From Pseudogemmobacter hezensis (lineage in GTDB: Bacteria; Pseudomonadota; Alphaproteobacteria; Rhodobacterales; Rhodobacteraceae), in contig NZ_JABJXT010000007.1 in NCBI RefSeq assembly GCF_013155295.1, positions 124,001 through 188,000 of the forward strand: a DNA stretch of 64,000 nucleotides, given 5' to 3'. The notes under the pieces were generated by a model. It had not been told where the DNA came from and ran no database searches. It saw nothing but the letters and a program-made list of their open reading frames with translations. Both the position numbers and the translations under genes were made by a program. Below, piece after piece: positions 55,436-63,153 of the stretch. Positions within the stretch are counted from its first letter, which is position 1; each line of letters begins with the position of its first letter.

Positions 55436-56824
55436 ATGACTGAGATCAGCCCCTCCGGCTCGACCCTGGCCGAGGCCGAAGCCTTCCTGGCCGCCCATCC
55501 CGAAATCGAGGCCTTCGACATCATCTTGCATGACGCGAACGGCATCGGGCGCGGCAAGATCATCCGCCGCCACGAGCTGGAGGGGCTTTATAAATCGGGC
55601 CGCCACCTGCCGATCTCGATCCTGGGCCTCGATATCTGCGGCGAGGATGTGCATGAGACCGGGCTGATCTGGGATCAGGGCGATGGCGATCTGCGGGCCT
55701 GGCCGATCCCGGGCACGCTGGTGCCGCTACATGGCACCAATCCAGCCCGGGGCGAGGTCTTTATGTCGATGTATACGCTGGAAGGGGCACCCATGACCTC
55801 GGACCCGCGTCATGCTCTGGCGGCCCAGGTTGAGGCGCTGGCCGCCGAAGGCCTTTATCCGGCAGGCGCGTTTGAGCTGGAGTTCTTCCTGCTCGACAAC
55901 AACCGCGACCAATATGGCAAGATGCAGCCCGCGCGTGACGTGCTGGACGGGCGCAGCAGTCGCAAGACCGAGGTTTATTCGGTCGACCATCTGCACGGCA
56001 TGCTTCCGTTGTTTTCCGATATCTACGCGGGCGCAAAGGCGGCGGGCATTAATGCCGAGACGATGATCTCGGAATATGCGCCAGGCCAATATGAGCTGAC
56101 GCTGCATTACCGCGAAAACGTGCTGCAGGCCGCCGATGATGTGGTGCGGCTGAAGCGGATCGTTCGCGCCCAGGCCCGTGCGCATGGTGTGACGGCCTGT
56201 TTTATGGCCAAACCGAATGAGGATTACGCCGGCTCGGGGATGCATTTCCACGTCTCGATGCAGGATGCGGATGGGAAGAATGTTTTCCGCGAAGAGGTCG
56301 AGGGCCAGTGGAACCAGGCGATCCGCCACGCGCTTGGCGGGCTGAAAGAGACGATGGCGGAATCGATGCTGGTCTTCGCGCCCCATGCCAATTCCTGGCG
56401 GCGCTTTGCCTCGCAATCCTATGCGCCGGTCTCGCCGACCTGGGGGGTGAACAACCGCTCGGTCGCGCTGCGCATCCCGGCAGGTGACATTCGCGCCCGG
56501 CGGATCGAGCATCGCCCCGCAGGGGTTGACGCCAGCCCCTATCTGGTCGGCGCGACCGTGCTGGCCGGGATCCGCCACGGCATGCAAAACCGCATTGACC
56601 CGGGCCCCGAGACCACCGGGAACGGCTATGAGGACGCAGGCGCAAGCGCGATCCCCAGCGACTGGCGCACAGCCATCGAGGCGGCAAAACGCTCAGACTT
56701 CCTGAAATGGGCACTGGGTGAGGACATGCACCGCACCTTCACCGCGATCAAGGCCGCCGAATATGGCCGCGTGATGCGCACCGTGTCTGAGGTGGATTTC
56801 GACCTCTATCTGCACACGGTGTGA
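55436..56824 (+). CDS. Glutamine synthetase family protein (gamma-glutamylpolyamine synthetase-like)
   Basis: The 462-residue protein has the GS catalytic barrel: AFELEFFLLDNN, ISEYAPGQYELTLHY, NEDYAGSGMHFHVS with the metal-binding histidine, and NRSVALRIP. It lacks the adenylylation-site segment of true GlnA, and the N-terminal part (EIEAFDIILHDANGIGRGK) is that of the PuuA/GlnT-like group. Such enzymes ligate glutamate to an amine. With the aminotransferase before it, and the aldehyde dehydrogenase at 47.5 kb sharing a promoter motif, a polyamine-type pathway is likely. Confidence 0.85.
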   Translation: MTEISPSGSTLAEAEAFLAAHPEIEAFDIILHDANGIGRGKIIRRHELEGLYKSGRHLPISILGLDICGEDVHETGLIWDQGDGDLRAWPIPGTLVPLHGTNPARGEVFMSMYTLEGAPMTSDPRHALAAQVEALAAEGLYPAGAFELEFFLLDNNRDQYGKMQPARDVLDGRSSRKTEVYSVDHLHGMLPLFSDIYAGAKAAGINAETMISEYAPGQYELTLHYRENVLQAADDVVRLKRIVRAQARAHGVTACFMAKPNEDYAGSGMHFHVSMQDADGKNVFREEVEGQWNQAIRHALGGLKETMAESMLVFAPHANSWRRFASQSYAPVSPTWGVNNRSVALRIPAGDIRARRIEHRPAGVDASPYLVGATVLAGIRHGMQNRIDPGPETTGNGYEDAGASAIPSDWRTAIEAAKRSDFLKWALGEDMHRTFTAIKAAEYGRVMRTVSEVDFDLYLHTV

Positions 56825-56872
56825 GGCAATCAGGCTTAGGCCTGCCATGTAAAACCGGGGTAATCCCGACAG

Positions 56873-56903
56873 ATGCGGCAATGGCGACATTGCCGCATTT
56901 TTC
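56873..56903 (+). terminator. Terminator after the glutamine-synthetase-like gene
   Basis: A perfect 10-bp ATGCGGCAAT/ATTGCCGCAT stem closes a GGCGAC loop and is followed by TTTTC. Confidence 0.88.
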
Positions 56904-57138
56904 ATGCGCTTCACCGCTTAGAGGGGCGGTGGCCTGCGCCGGGACCGGGCCTGCGCGATTGTTTCGGAAATCGAAGAATATGGTGGAAATCGCTGCATTG
57001 TGGCGGATTTCGCGGATAGTGATCTGTTTTCGGTCACAAATTGGCCCCGACCGCTGGCTATTGCCGGGCCCTGGGCACCCTTGATTTGCCGCTACTCTGT
57101 CCTTGCCCGGACAATTCTCTCGCTTTGTGGAGCCGCTT
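56904..57138 (+). other. Gap before the phosphoglycerol transferase-like gene
   Basis: This 235-base gap shows no recognisable gene. It must contain the promoter of the following gene, since a terminator lies upstream; no clear -35/-10 pair was found. Confidence 0.4.
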
Positions 57139-58770
57139 GTGTCTGTGATTGATTCCTTGCGTAAAAGCCCGTTTCTCGCGCCGTTGCTGTTGGTGCTTGC
57201 TGCCGCCACGGCGCTTTGGATTCTGCTGTCGCCCTGGATCCCGCTGAGTAAAACGGTGCCCCTGCTGGCGGTGACATTGCTGGGCGGGCTGTGGCTGAGG
57301 ATGGGAAAAGGCTGGCGGCGGCCGGGGTTTGGCTTTGCTTTCGCGCTGATCATGGCGCTGATTGCCTGGCCTTTCGCGGTGATTTTGCACACTTTTGGCC
57401 GCGTCGACATGATCTCGGTCGCCTTCCATCACCAGGCAGGCATGTCGGGTATGGATCTGGGCATGGTCAGGAAAGAGATTGTTCTGACCGGGGCCATTCT
57501 GTTGTGCCTGCTGATCGCGGGCTGGGCGCTGACCTCATATCACAGTTTCCGCCGTATGCCGCTTGTGATCGGGCTGTTCCTTTTGGGCAGCAATCCGGTG
57601 CTCTTGTTCCTGCTGCGCGACCGCATGATGGATGTGCCTGACGTGGTGCTGATGGATCTGGTTCAGGATGCTGTGGTCACCCCGCCGGCGCATCGCCCGG
57701 ATGTGGTGCACATCTATCTTGAGGGGCTGGACAGGCGCTTCCTTGATCCCGCGATTGACGCTGAGACGGCGCGTATTCTGCGTGATCTGGAAAAGACGGG
57801 CCTCAGCTTTACCGATATACGCGAAACGGCGGGCACGGGCTGGACGATTGCGGGGATGGTTGCATCGCAATGCGGGGTGCCGCTTTTGCCCGAGGGCGGG
57901 GTAAAGGGTTTGTGGCAGGTCATTAAGAACCCACCACCCTCCGCTCCTGAAGGTCCGGCGGATGGCCCGGTTCCCATTTGGCCCATTCTGCCCGGTCTGA
58001 TCTGCCTGGGGGATCTGTTGTTTGATAGCGGCTACGACCAAAGCTTTGTCATGGGGGCCCCGGGGGCTTTTGCCACGACCGCCGACTTCTGGCTCAGCCA
58101 TGGCTATTCCAAAGCCATAGCCCAGGAAGAGCTGATCGGGATCTATGGCAAAGAGGCCATCGCCGATGTCACCTTTGACGCCTTTACCGAGGATAAGGTG
58201 GTCTATGACGCGGCCCGGCAGCAATTTGCGGCACATCTGGCGCAGCCTGCGCCTTTCTATATGACCGTGGCCACGATCGGCCCGCATGGGGTGCCCAGCT
58301 TCCTGTCATCGTCATGCACGGCAGATGGCAAGGCCATCCGCACCGACGATGTCGCGCTTTCAGCGCGTTGTCTTGCGGTGCAGACCCGTGATCTGATCGC
58401 TGATCTGCAAGAGGAATACCGTCTTTCGGGGCGTGAGGGCGATCTGCGCATCATCTTGCAATCCGACCACCTCAATCACGCGAGTGCCCGCCTGCCGACC
58501 GCGCAGCAAGAGGCCAATCTGGTGATCCTGATCGGTGGTACAGGGGCTGGGCAGCAGATTTCCCAGACGGGGGGGATGTTTGACCTCTATCCAACGATTC
58601 TTGACTGGATGGGCTTTGCCCCCGAAGGCGGTCGCGCGGGTCTGGGTATCTCGCTTTTGCAGGCCCCGGGCGGGCGGATGACCGAGATCTGGTCCGAAGA
58701 GGTGTTCACACGCATTGTGGCCCGCAACATGGCGCTTTTCGGCAAAGCATGGACGCCGCGGGAGGGTTGA
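57139..58770 (+). CDS. OpgB/MdoB-like phosphoglycerol transferase (sulfatase/alkaline phosphatase superfamily)
   Basis: The start is taken as GTG 57139 because GGAG lies six bases upstream, giving 543 residues; a TTG 36 bases earlier has no such site. Five N-terminal membrane helices precede a periplasmic hydrolase fold starting VVHIYLEGLDRRFLDP. GWTIAGMVASQCGVPLLP matches the T.AGMVASQCG signature of MdoB, and LQSDHLNHASA supplies metal-binding residues. MdoB moves phosphoglycerol from phosphatidylglycerol to osmoregulated periplasmic glucans. No glucan synthase genes are next to it here. Confidence 0.85.
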   Translation: MSVIDSLRKSPFLAPLLLVLAAATALWILLSPWIPLSKTVPLLAVTLLGGLWLRMGKGWRRPGFGFAFALIMALIAWPFAVILHTFGRVDMISVAFHHQAGMSGMDLGMVRKEIVLTGAILLCLLIAGWALTSYHSFRRMPLVIGLFLLGSNPVLLFLLRDRMMDVPDVVLMDLVQDAVVTPPAHRPDVVHIYLEGLDRRFLDPAIDAETARILRDLEKTGLSFTDIRETAGTGWTIAGMVASQCGVPLLPEGGVKGLWQVIKNPPPSAPEGPADGPVPIWPILPGLICLGDLLFDSGYDQSFVMGAPGAFATTADFWLSHGYSKAIAQEELIGIYGKEAIADVTFDAFTEDKVVYDAARQQFAAHLAQPAPFYMTVATIGPHGVPSFLSSSCTADGKAIRTDDVALSARCLAVQTRDLIADLQEEYRLSGREGDLRIILQSDHLNHASARLPTAQQEANLVILIGGTGAGQQISQTGGMFDLYPTILDWMGFAPEGGRAGLGISLLQAPGGRMTEIWSEEVFTRIVARNMALFGKAWTPREG

Positions 58771-58803
58771 TCCGCCCGCGGCCGAAGGGGAGAGCCGCCC
58801 GGA

Positions 58804-59919
58804 TCAAAGCCCGTTCGGCACCACCAGCAGGATCTCAAGATCCTTGTCGGGGGTGTAGTTGCTGCGCTCGATGGTGAAGGTGGTTGGCCCGGTCTTCTTC
58901 ACCCCATCGGCACATAGCGAGATCACGTTTTCCGCCTCGCCCTTGTCAAGCGTCAGGCGGAACTCACCGATTGGTCCGGCCCAGCTGTTCGCGGTGCGCA
59001 GCACATAGCTGATATACCAGGCGCTGCCATAGGCCTCGTCGGGTTTCTTTTTGCCATTATGGCTCAGCGATTTGGTGATCGCCGCCGAAGTGCCTGCATC
59101 GATGCAGTAAGCCTTGATCAGCTCGTCGTGATACCCGAGGTTTTCCGGCGTGCTCCAGGCAAAGACCGAGGCGGGCGGGAGATTGGCATAGTCATGGCTG
59201 ATCTTCACCTCGGCCCCGGCGGGGAAGGTCTGCGTCCAGTGATAACGCAACACGACCGACCAGGCGGGCCAGACCTCGCTGTCGGGCTGGTTGATATCCT
59301 GCCAATAGGCCAGACCCGCCTCGACGGCGCGGGCGCGCTGTGCGGGATCAAGGTCGCGCAGCGCCGCCACCATCGCGTCGAAATCAAAGCCAAGCGGGAT
59401 GCCAAGCGCTTTCAGATCCGCGGTGACATCTCGGCCAGGGGATTGATATTGCAACGAAAGAGGGGCGTCTTCGTCCCATGGTTCGGCCAGAACGGCGATG
59501 CGGTCGATACTGACCGGGACGGATTTGCCATCGACGGTTGCGCTGAAGCCGACCACATCTTCGGGCACCGGGTCGGGCAGGTTGAGCATGCCGATCCAGG
59601 CCGGCTCCATCTCGATCGGGGGCAGGGGGAAGATCACCTCGCCGGTGACATCCTCTGCGGTGATGTTGCGAAAGACGTAATCGACGCTGATCCGGTCCGG
59701 GCTGATACGCAGATCCTCTTTGACCATGGACACGCTGTCGGTGACGCTGAATTGCAGCCCGGTGGCGGTCAGACCGCCAAAGCCGTCATTGGCGAAGGCT
59801 GTCCCCGCTGTCATTCCCGCCGCAGCCCCCAGCAAGAGCGTCAGCGACAGCGCCCGAAAGGCGGGTGGAAACGGCAAAGAGCAGTTGTTTGGGCGGGGGC
59901 GAAAAATGTGCAGTCGCAT
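58804..59919 (-). CDS. DUF4424-type exported protein
   Basis: The 371-residue protein (ATG 59919, GAGG upstream) has a long signal peptide ending in GTAFANDG. DGFGGLTATGLQF and ISVDYVFRNITAEDVTGEVIFPLPP are typical of the DUF4424 family of periplasmic proteins of unknown role. A set of beta-rich segments follows, with cysteines in AYCIDAG and SLCADG that could form a disulfide. It is convergent with the phosphoglycerol transferase gene, 33 bases away. Function unknown. Confidence 0.75.
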   Translation of the reverse strand: MRLHIFRPRPNNCSLPFPPAFRALSLTLLLGAAAGMTAGTAFANDGFGGLTATGLQFSVTDSVSMVKEDLRISPDRISVDYVFRNITAEDVTGEVIFPLPPIEMEPAWIGMLNLPDPVPEDVVGFSATVDGKSVPVSIDRIAVLAEPWDEDAPLSLQYQSPGRDVTADLKALGIPLGFDFDAMVAALRDLDPAQRARAVEAGLAYWQDINQPDSEVWPAWSVVLRYHWTQTFPAGAEVKISHDYANLPPASVFAWSTPENLGYHDELIKAYCIDAGTSAAITKSLSHNGKKKPDEAYGSAWYISYVLRTANSWAGPIGEFRLTLDKGEAENVISLCADGVKKTGPTTFTIERSNYTPDKDLEILLVVPNGL

Positions 59920-60144
59920 GACGACCTCATGTTGAAACCTGGCCACATCCCGACCGATCTGGCGGATGAATGCAAGTAGGGGATTTGTGCCCCTGGTCTG
60001 CAAACCATGTCAGGGTTGCAATATGCGCGGCCTCTGCCACCGCCCCTTCCTGATGCCGAAAGGCGCGACCGGGGCACCCCCCGGATTGATCCATGACCGC
60101 GAAGCCGCTTTACCCAGGGCTTTTGATCGGCTAAGGGGCCTCGT

Positions 60145-60190
60145 CCCCGGATGATCCGGGGGATAGGCTTTCCCTGCGCGATTTGCAGGG
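60145..60190 (+). promoter_or_regulatory. Two hairpins in the asd leader
   Basis: CCCCGGAT/ATCCGGGG (60145-60161, one-base centre) is followed by CCCTGC/GCAGGG (60172-60190). Both lie within 70 bases of the asd start. A role as attenuator or mRNA stabiliser is possible; no known amino-acid riboswitch is recognised. Confidence 0.45.
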
Positions 60191-60212
60191 TCTGGGTAAC
60201 AGGAGAACCCCG

Positions 60213-61235
60213 ATGGGCTATAAGGTCGTCGTCGTGGGAGCCACGGGCAACGTGGGCCGCGAAATGCTGAATATCCTCGCTGAACGCGAGTTCCCGGTGG
60301 ACGAGATTGCCGTTCTGGCATCGCGCAAATCGCTGGGCACTGAGGTCAGCTTTGGCGACAAGACCCTGAAGACCAAGGATCTGGACACTTTCGATTTCAC
60401 CGGCTGGGATATGGCGCTTTTCGCCGTCGGCTCGGATGCGACGAAAATCTACGCTCCGAAGGCTGCGGCCGCGGGCTGCGTGGTGATCGATAACTCGTCC
60501 CTTTACCGCTATGACCCGGATGTGCCGCTGATCGTGCCAGAGGTGAATGCCGATGCGATCCTGGGCTATGCGAAGAAAAACATCATCGCCAACCCCAATT
60601 GCTCGACCGCGCAGATGGTTGTGGCGCTCAAGCCCCTGCATGACCGCGCGAAGATCAAGCGCGTTGTCGTCTCGACCTATCAGTCTGTGTCGGGCGCGGG
60701 CAAAGAGGGCATGGATGAGCTGTGGGAGCAGACCAAAGCGGTCTACAACCCGGTCACCGAAGTGCCGCCGAAGAAATTCACCAAGCAGATCGCCTTCAAC
60801 GTGATCCCGCATATCGACGTTTTCCTGGACGATGGCTCGACCAAGGAAGAGTGGAAAATGGTCGCTGAGACCAAGAAGATCCTCGACCCGAAGATCAAAC
60901 TGAACGCAACCTGCGTGCGGGTTCCGGTCTTTGTCGGCCATTCGGAAGCGATCAATATCGAGTTCGAAGAGCCGCTGGACTGGCAGGAAGCCCAGGACAT
61001 CCTGCGTGAAGCCCCCGGCATCATGCTGGTCGATAAGCGCGAGCCGGGCGGCTATGTCACCCCCATCGAATCGGTGGGCGAATATGCGACCTATATCAGC
61101 CGCGTGCGCCAGGATCCGACCGTGGATAACGGCATCACCCTGTGGTGTGTGTCGGACAATCTGCGCAAAGGCGCGGCCCTGAATGCGGTGCAGATCGCCG
61201 AGACCCTGGGCAACCGGGTGCTGAAAAAGGGCTGA
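60213..61235 (+). CDS. asd: Aspartate-semialdehyde dehydrogenase
   Basis: The 340-residue protein (ATG 60213, AGGAG upstream) starts with the NADP motif VVVVGATGNVGREML. The nucleophile is C130 in IIANPNCSTAQM, and the acid/base histidine is in RVPVFVGHSEA. It reduces aspartyl phosphate to aspartate semialdehyde in the lysine, threonine, methionine and diaminopimelate pathways. It is monocistronic, bounded by a strong terminator. Confidence 0.97.
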   Translation: MGYKVVVVGATGNVGREMLNILAEREFPVDEIAVLASRKSLGTEVSFGDKTLKTKDLDTFDFTGWDMALFAVGSDATKIYAPKAAAAGCVVIDNSSLYRYDPDVPLIVPEVNADAILGYAKKNIIANPNCSTAQMVVALKPLHDRAKIKRVVVSTYQSVSGAGKEGMDELWEQTKAVYNPVTEVPPKKFTKQIAFNVIPHIDVFLDDGSTKEEWKMVAETKKILDPKIKLNATCVRVPVFVGHSEAINIEFEEPLDWQEAQDILREAPGIMLVDKREPGGYVTPIESVGEYATYISRVRQDPTVDNGITLWCVSDNLRKGAALNAVQIAETLGNRVLKKG

Positions 61236-61253
61236 TCCCTTTTTCGCGGAATA

Positions 61254-61289
61254 AAAACGGCGCGGCAGAGTGATCTGCCGCGCCGTTTT
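61254..61289. terminator. Bidirectional terminator after asd
   Basis: A perfect 16-bp stem (AAAACGGCGCGGCAGA and its complement) closes a GTGA loop. It carries A and T tails on both sides, between convergent asd and the yiaA-like gene. Confidence 0.93.
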
Positions 61290-61306
61290 ACAATGTGATC
61301 TCTGGA

Positions 61307-61591
61307 TCAGGCGGCGCGGGTGCTGGCGGAAACCTCGGCCAGCAGGCGCTCGGTCCGGGCCTCTTCCAGCTTGTTATAGACACGCTCAGACTCTTCCTTG
61401 TCGCGCAGCGCCTTGGTCACGCCGACGGTCGAACTGACCAGCATCAGCGCCGCCATTGCGTAAAACCCCTTCGCGGCGAAGCTGGCCTCCATAAAGTAGA
61501 TGCCGCCCGCCATCATCGCGGCGGCAACCACGAAATTGACATAGCTGAACATATTGAAGGCTTGCGAAGTGCGGATCGGTTGGTCGGTCAT
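61307..61591 (-). CDS. YiaA/YiaB-family two-helix membrane protein
   Basis: The 94-residue protein has two hydrophobic helices (FSYVNFVVAAAMMAGGIYFM and KGFYAMAALMLVSSTVGVT) followed by a charged C-terminal helix. This plan and the AFNMFSYV start match the yiaAB two-helix family of inner-membrane proteins of unknown role. It lies downstream of pspA on the same strand, suggesting a shared membrane-stress function. Confidence 0.82.
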   Translation of the reverse strand: MTDQPIRTSQAFNMFSYVNFVVAAAMMAGGIYFMEASFAAKGFYAMAALMLVSSTVGVTKALRDKEESERVYNKLEEARTERLLAEVSASTRAA

Positions 61592-61609
61592 GGCGGGTGC
61601 TTTCCTGTG

Positions 61610-61645
61610 AAATCTGTGAAATGGGGGAAATCTGTGAAATGGGGG
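61610..61645 (-). repeat. Perfect 18-bp tandem duplication between pspA and yiaA
   Basis: AAATCTGTGAAATGGGGG occurs at 61610-61627 and again at 61628-61645, directly upstream of the yiaA-like start. Confidence 0.9.
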
Positions 61646-61665
61646 AAGTCAGGGCAGGGCAGATG

Positions 61666-62343
61666 TCAGTTCTGACGGGATCTGAGGCGGGCCAGCACGG
61701 CTGTCGCATCGGTTTCCAGCGCGGGGCCACATCCGGCGGCGGCCATGCGGGCGCTGACGGCCTCGGCGCTTTGGCAGCTGGTCATGGCGGAAAGCGAGGT
61801 CTCGCTGAATTCGGCAACCTGCTGGCGGTCTTTCAGCCGCGATAATGTCGCCTCGGCCTCGTTCAGCGATGAGGTGACGCCGGTATTCATCACCCCGCGC
61901 AGGCTTTGGCTTTTGGCAACGGCGGCGGCGATATGGCTGCCGCGATCCAGCTCTCGCAGGCGGCGCTCGGCCTCGGTCAGGTGGGTTTGCAGCGTGGCGA
62001 TCTCGGCTGTGTAGGAATTCAGCGCCGCCTGGGTCGCCTTTTGCTCGCCCTCAAGACGGGCGATGGCGGCGGCACCTTCGGCTGCCAGATCTTCACGGTC
62101 CAGCGCCAGAGCGTCCAGGGTGCGGGTTTCGAGATCGGTGATCTGCGTCCCGATCCGCTCCAGCGTCATACGTTCGCGGGCGGCATGCGCCATCACCAAA
62201 GCCAGAGCGCGACGCGCCGATTGCACACCCGCCGCGCTGTCGCGGATCTGCTGGCGCAGGATCGGCAGGGCATTTGCGTCACTTACCGCCTGTGCGAGAT
62301 CGTGGCTGCGGCTGCGTCCGAGTGTGATCAGGGTCTTGAACAT
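61666..62343 (-). CDS. PspA/IM30-family membrane stress protein
   Basis: The start is ATG 62343 (GGAG six bases upstream), giving 225 residues. The sequence MFKTLITLGRSRSHDLAQAV and the long heptad coiled coil (about 30-190) match the PspA/IM30 group. ILRQQIRDSAAGVQSARRAL is the first coiled-coil segment. These proteins coat damaged inner membrane and keep the proton gradient. Instead of pspF/pspBC, the neighbours are a yiaA-like gene and a divergent TetR regulator whose palindromes overlap this promoter. Confidence 0.8.
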   Translation of the reverse strand: MFKTLITLGRSRSHDLAQAVSDANALPILRQQIRDSAAGVQSARRALALVMAHAARERMTLERIGTQITDLETRTLDALALDREDLAAEGAAAIARLEGEQKATQAALNSYTAEIATLQTHLTEAERRLRELDRGSHIAAAVAKSQSLRGVMNTGVTSSLNEAEATLSRLKDRQQVAEFSETSLSAMTSCQSAEAVSARMAAAGCGPALETDATAVLARLRSRQN

Positions 62344-62359
62344 CTCTTGCTCCGTGATA

Positions 62360-62372
62360 CGAACGTTGTTCA
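62360..62372. promoter_or_regulatory. TetR site 1 (pspA-proximal)
   Basis: CGAACGTTGTTCA has one mismatch from TGAAC-N3-GTTCA. It lies 17 bases upstream of the pspA start. Confidence 0.7.
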
Positions 62373-62394
62373 TGGCGCCAGATAGCCACAAGAA

Positions 62395-62407
62395 TGAACG
62401 ACGTTCA
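62395..62407. promoter_or_regulatory. TetR site 2
   Basis: TGAACGACGTTCA is a perfect palindrome with arms TGAAC/GTTCA, 35 bases from site 1. Confidence 0.75.
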
Positions 62408-62416
62408 ATAATAAAA

Positions 62417-62429
62417 TGAACGTTGTTCA
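62417..62429. promoter_or_regulatory. TetR site 3 (tetR-proximal)
   Basis: TGAACGTTGTTCA has perfect arms and lies 22 bases from site 2. It overlaps the upstream ATG at 62416, which argues that translation starts at ATG 62437. Confidence 0.75.
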
Positions 62430-62436
62430 TGAAATA

Positions 62437-63042
62437 ATGGAGCGTGGTTTGCGAAACAATCGAGAGGAAAGGCGCGAAGGGCTGCGCGAGCGTCTGCTGG
62501 CTGTCACCACCGCCCGTATTGAAAGCCAGGGACTTTCGCAGCTGAAAGCGCGCGATATCACCGCCGAAGCGGGCTGCGCATTGGGTGCGCTTTATACCGC
62601 TTTCGGCGATATGGATGAGCTGGTGATGCGGGTGAATACCGCGACGCTGATCCGCATGCGCGAGCTGATCGCCCCGGTTAAAGGCGAGACGCCCGTTGCC
62701 CGTCTGCAGGCCCAGGCGCGGGCCTATATTGCCTTCGCGATGGAGCATCCGCGCCTTTGGGCCGCGCTGTTTGAGTTTCAGCTGTCACCCGAGCGGGCGC
62801 TGCCCGACTGGATGCAGGCCGAGCAAGAGGCGCTGATGGGGCTGATTGCGGGGCCGCTGGCGCAGGTTTTCCCCGCCCTGCCGCCCGAGGATCTGCTGAT
62901 CCGGGTGCGGATCTTTTTCGGGGCGGTGCAGGGCGCGGTTCAGCTCGCCCTGCAGGATCGTTTTATCGCCGTGCCACGTGCGCGGCTGGACGCTGAGATC
63001 ACCGCCCTGGTCGAGGCGCTGTGCCGGGGCTTTGCAAGCTGA
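62437..63042 (+). CDS. TetR-family regulator divergent from pspA
   Basis: The protein has 201 residues from ATG 62437; ATG 62416 gives 208 but overlaps an operator. The helix-turn-helix is KARDITAEAGCALGALYTAF near residues 38-57. The C-terminal ligand domain includes YIAFAMEHPRLWAALFEF. The three palindromes in the 93-base gap indicate control of itself and the pspA-yiaA operon. The signal it senses is unknown. Confidence 0.85.
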   Translation: MERGLRNNREERREGLRERLLAVTTARIESQGLSQLKARDITAEAGCALGALYTAFGDMDELVMRVNTATLIRMRELIAPVKGETPVARLQAQARAYIAFAMEHPRLWAALFEFQLSPERALPDWMQAEQEALMGLIAGPLAQVFPALPPEDLLIRVRIFFGAVQGAVQLALQDRFIAVPRARLDAEITALVEALCRGFAS

Positions 63043-63153
63043 TCTGACCCGCGCCCGGGGTTAATCTGGCGGGCAATCCGGATGCGCCCCCGGTGGCTAC
63101 TCAGGGGGCACCCGGGGGCAGCTTGGGGGGGCGTCTCGGGGGGGTAGCGCGCG

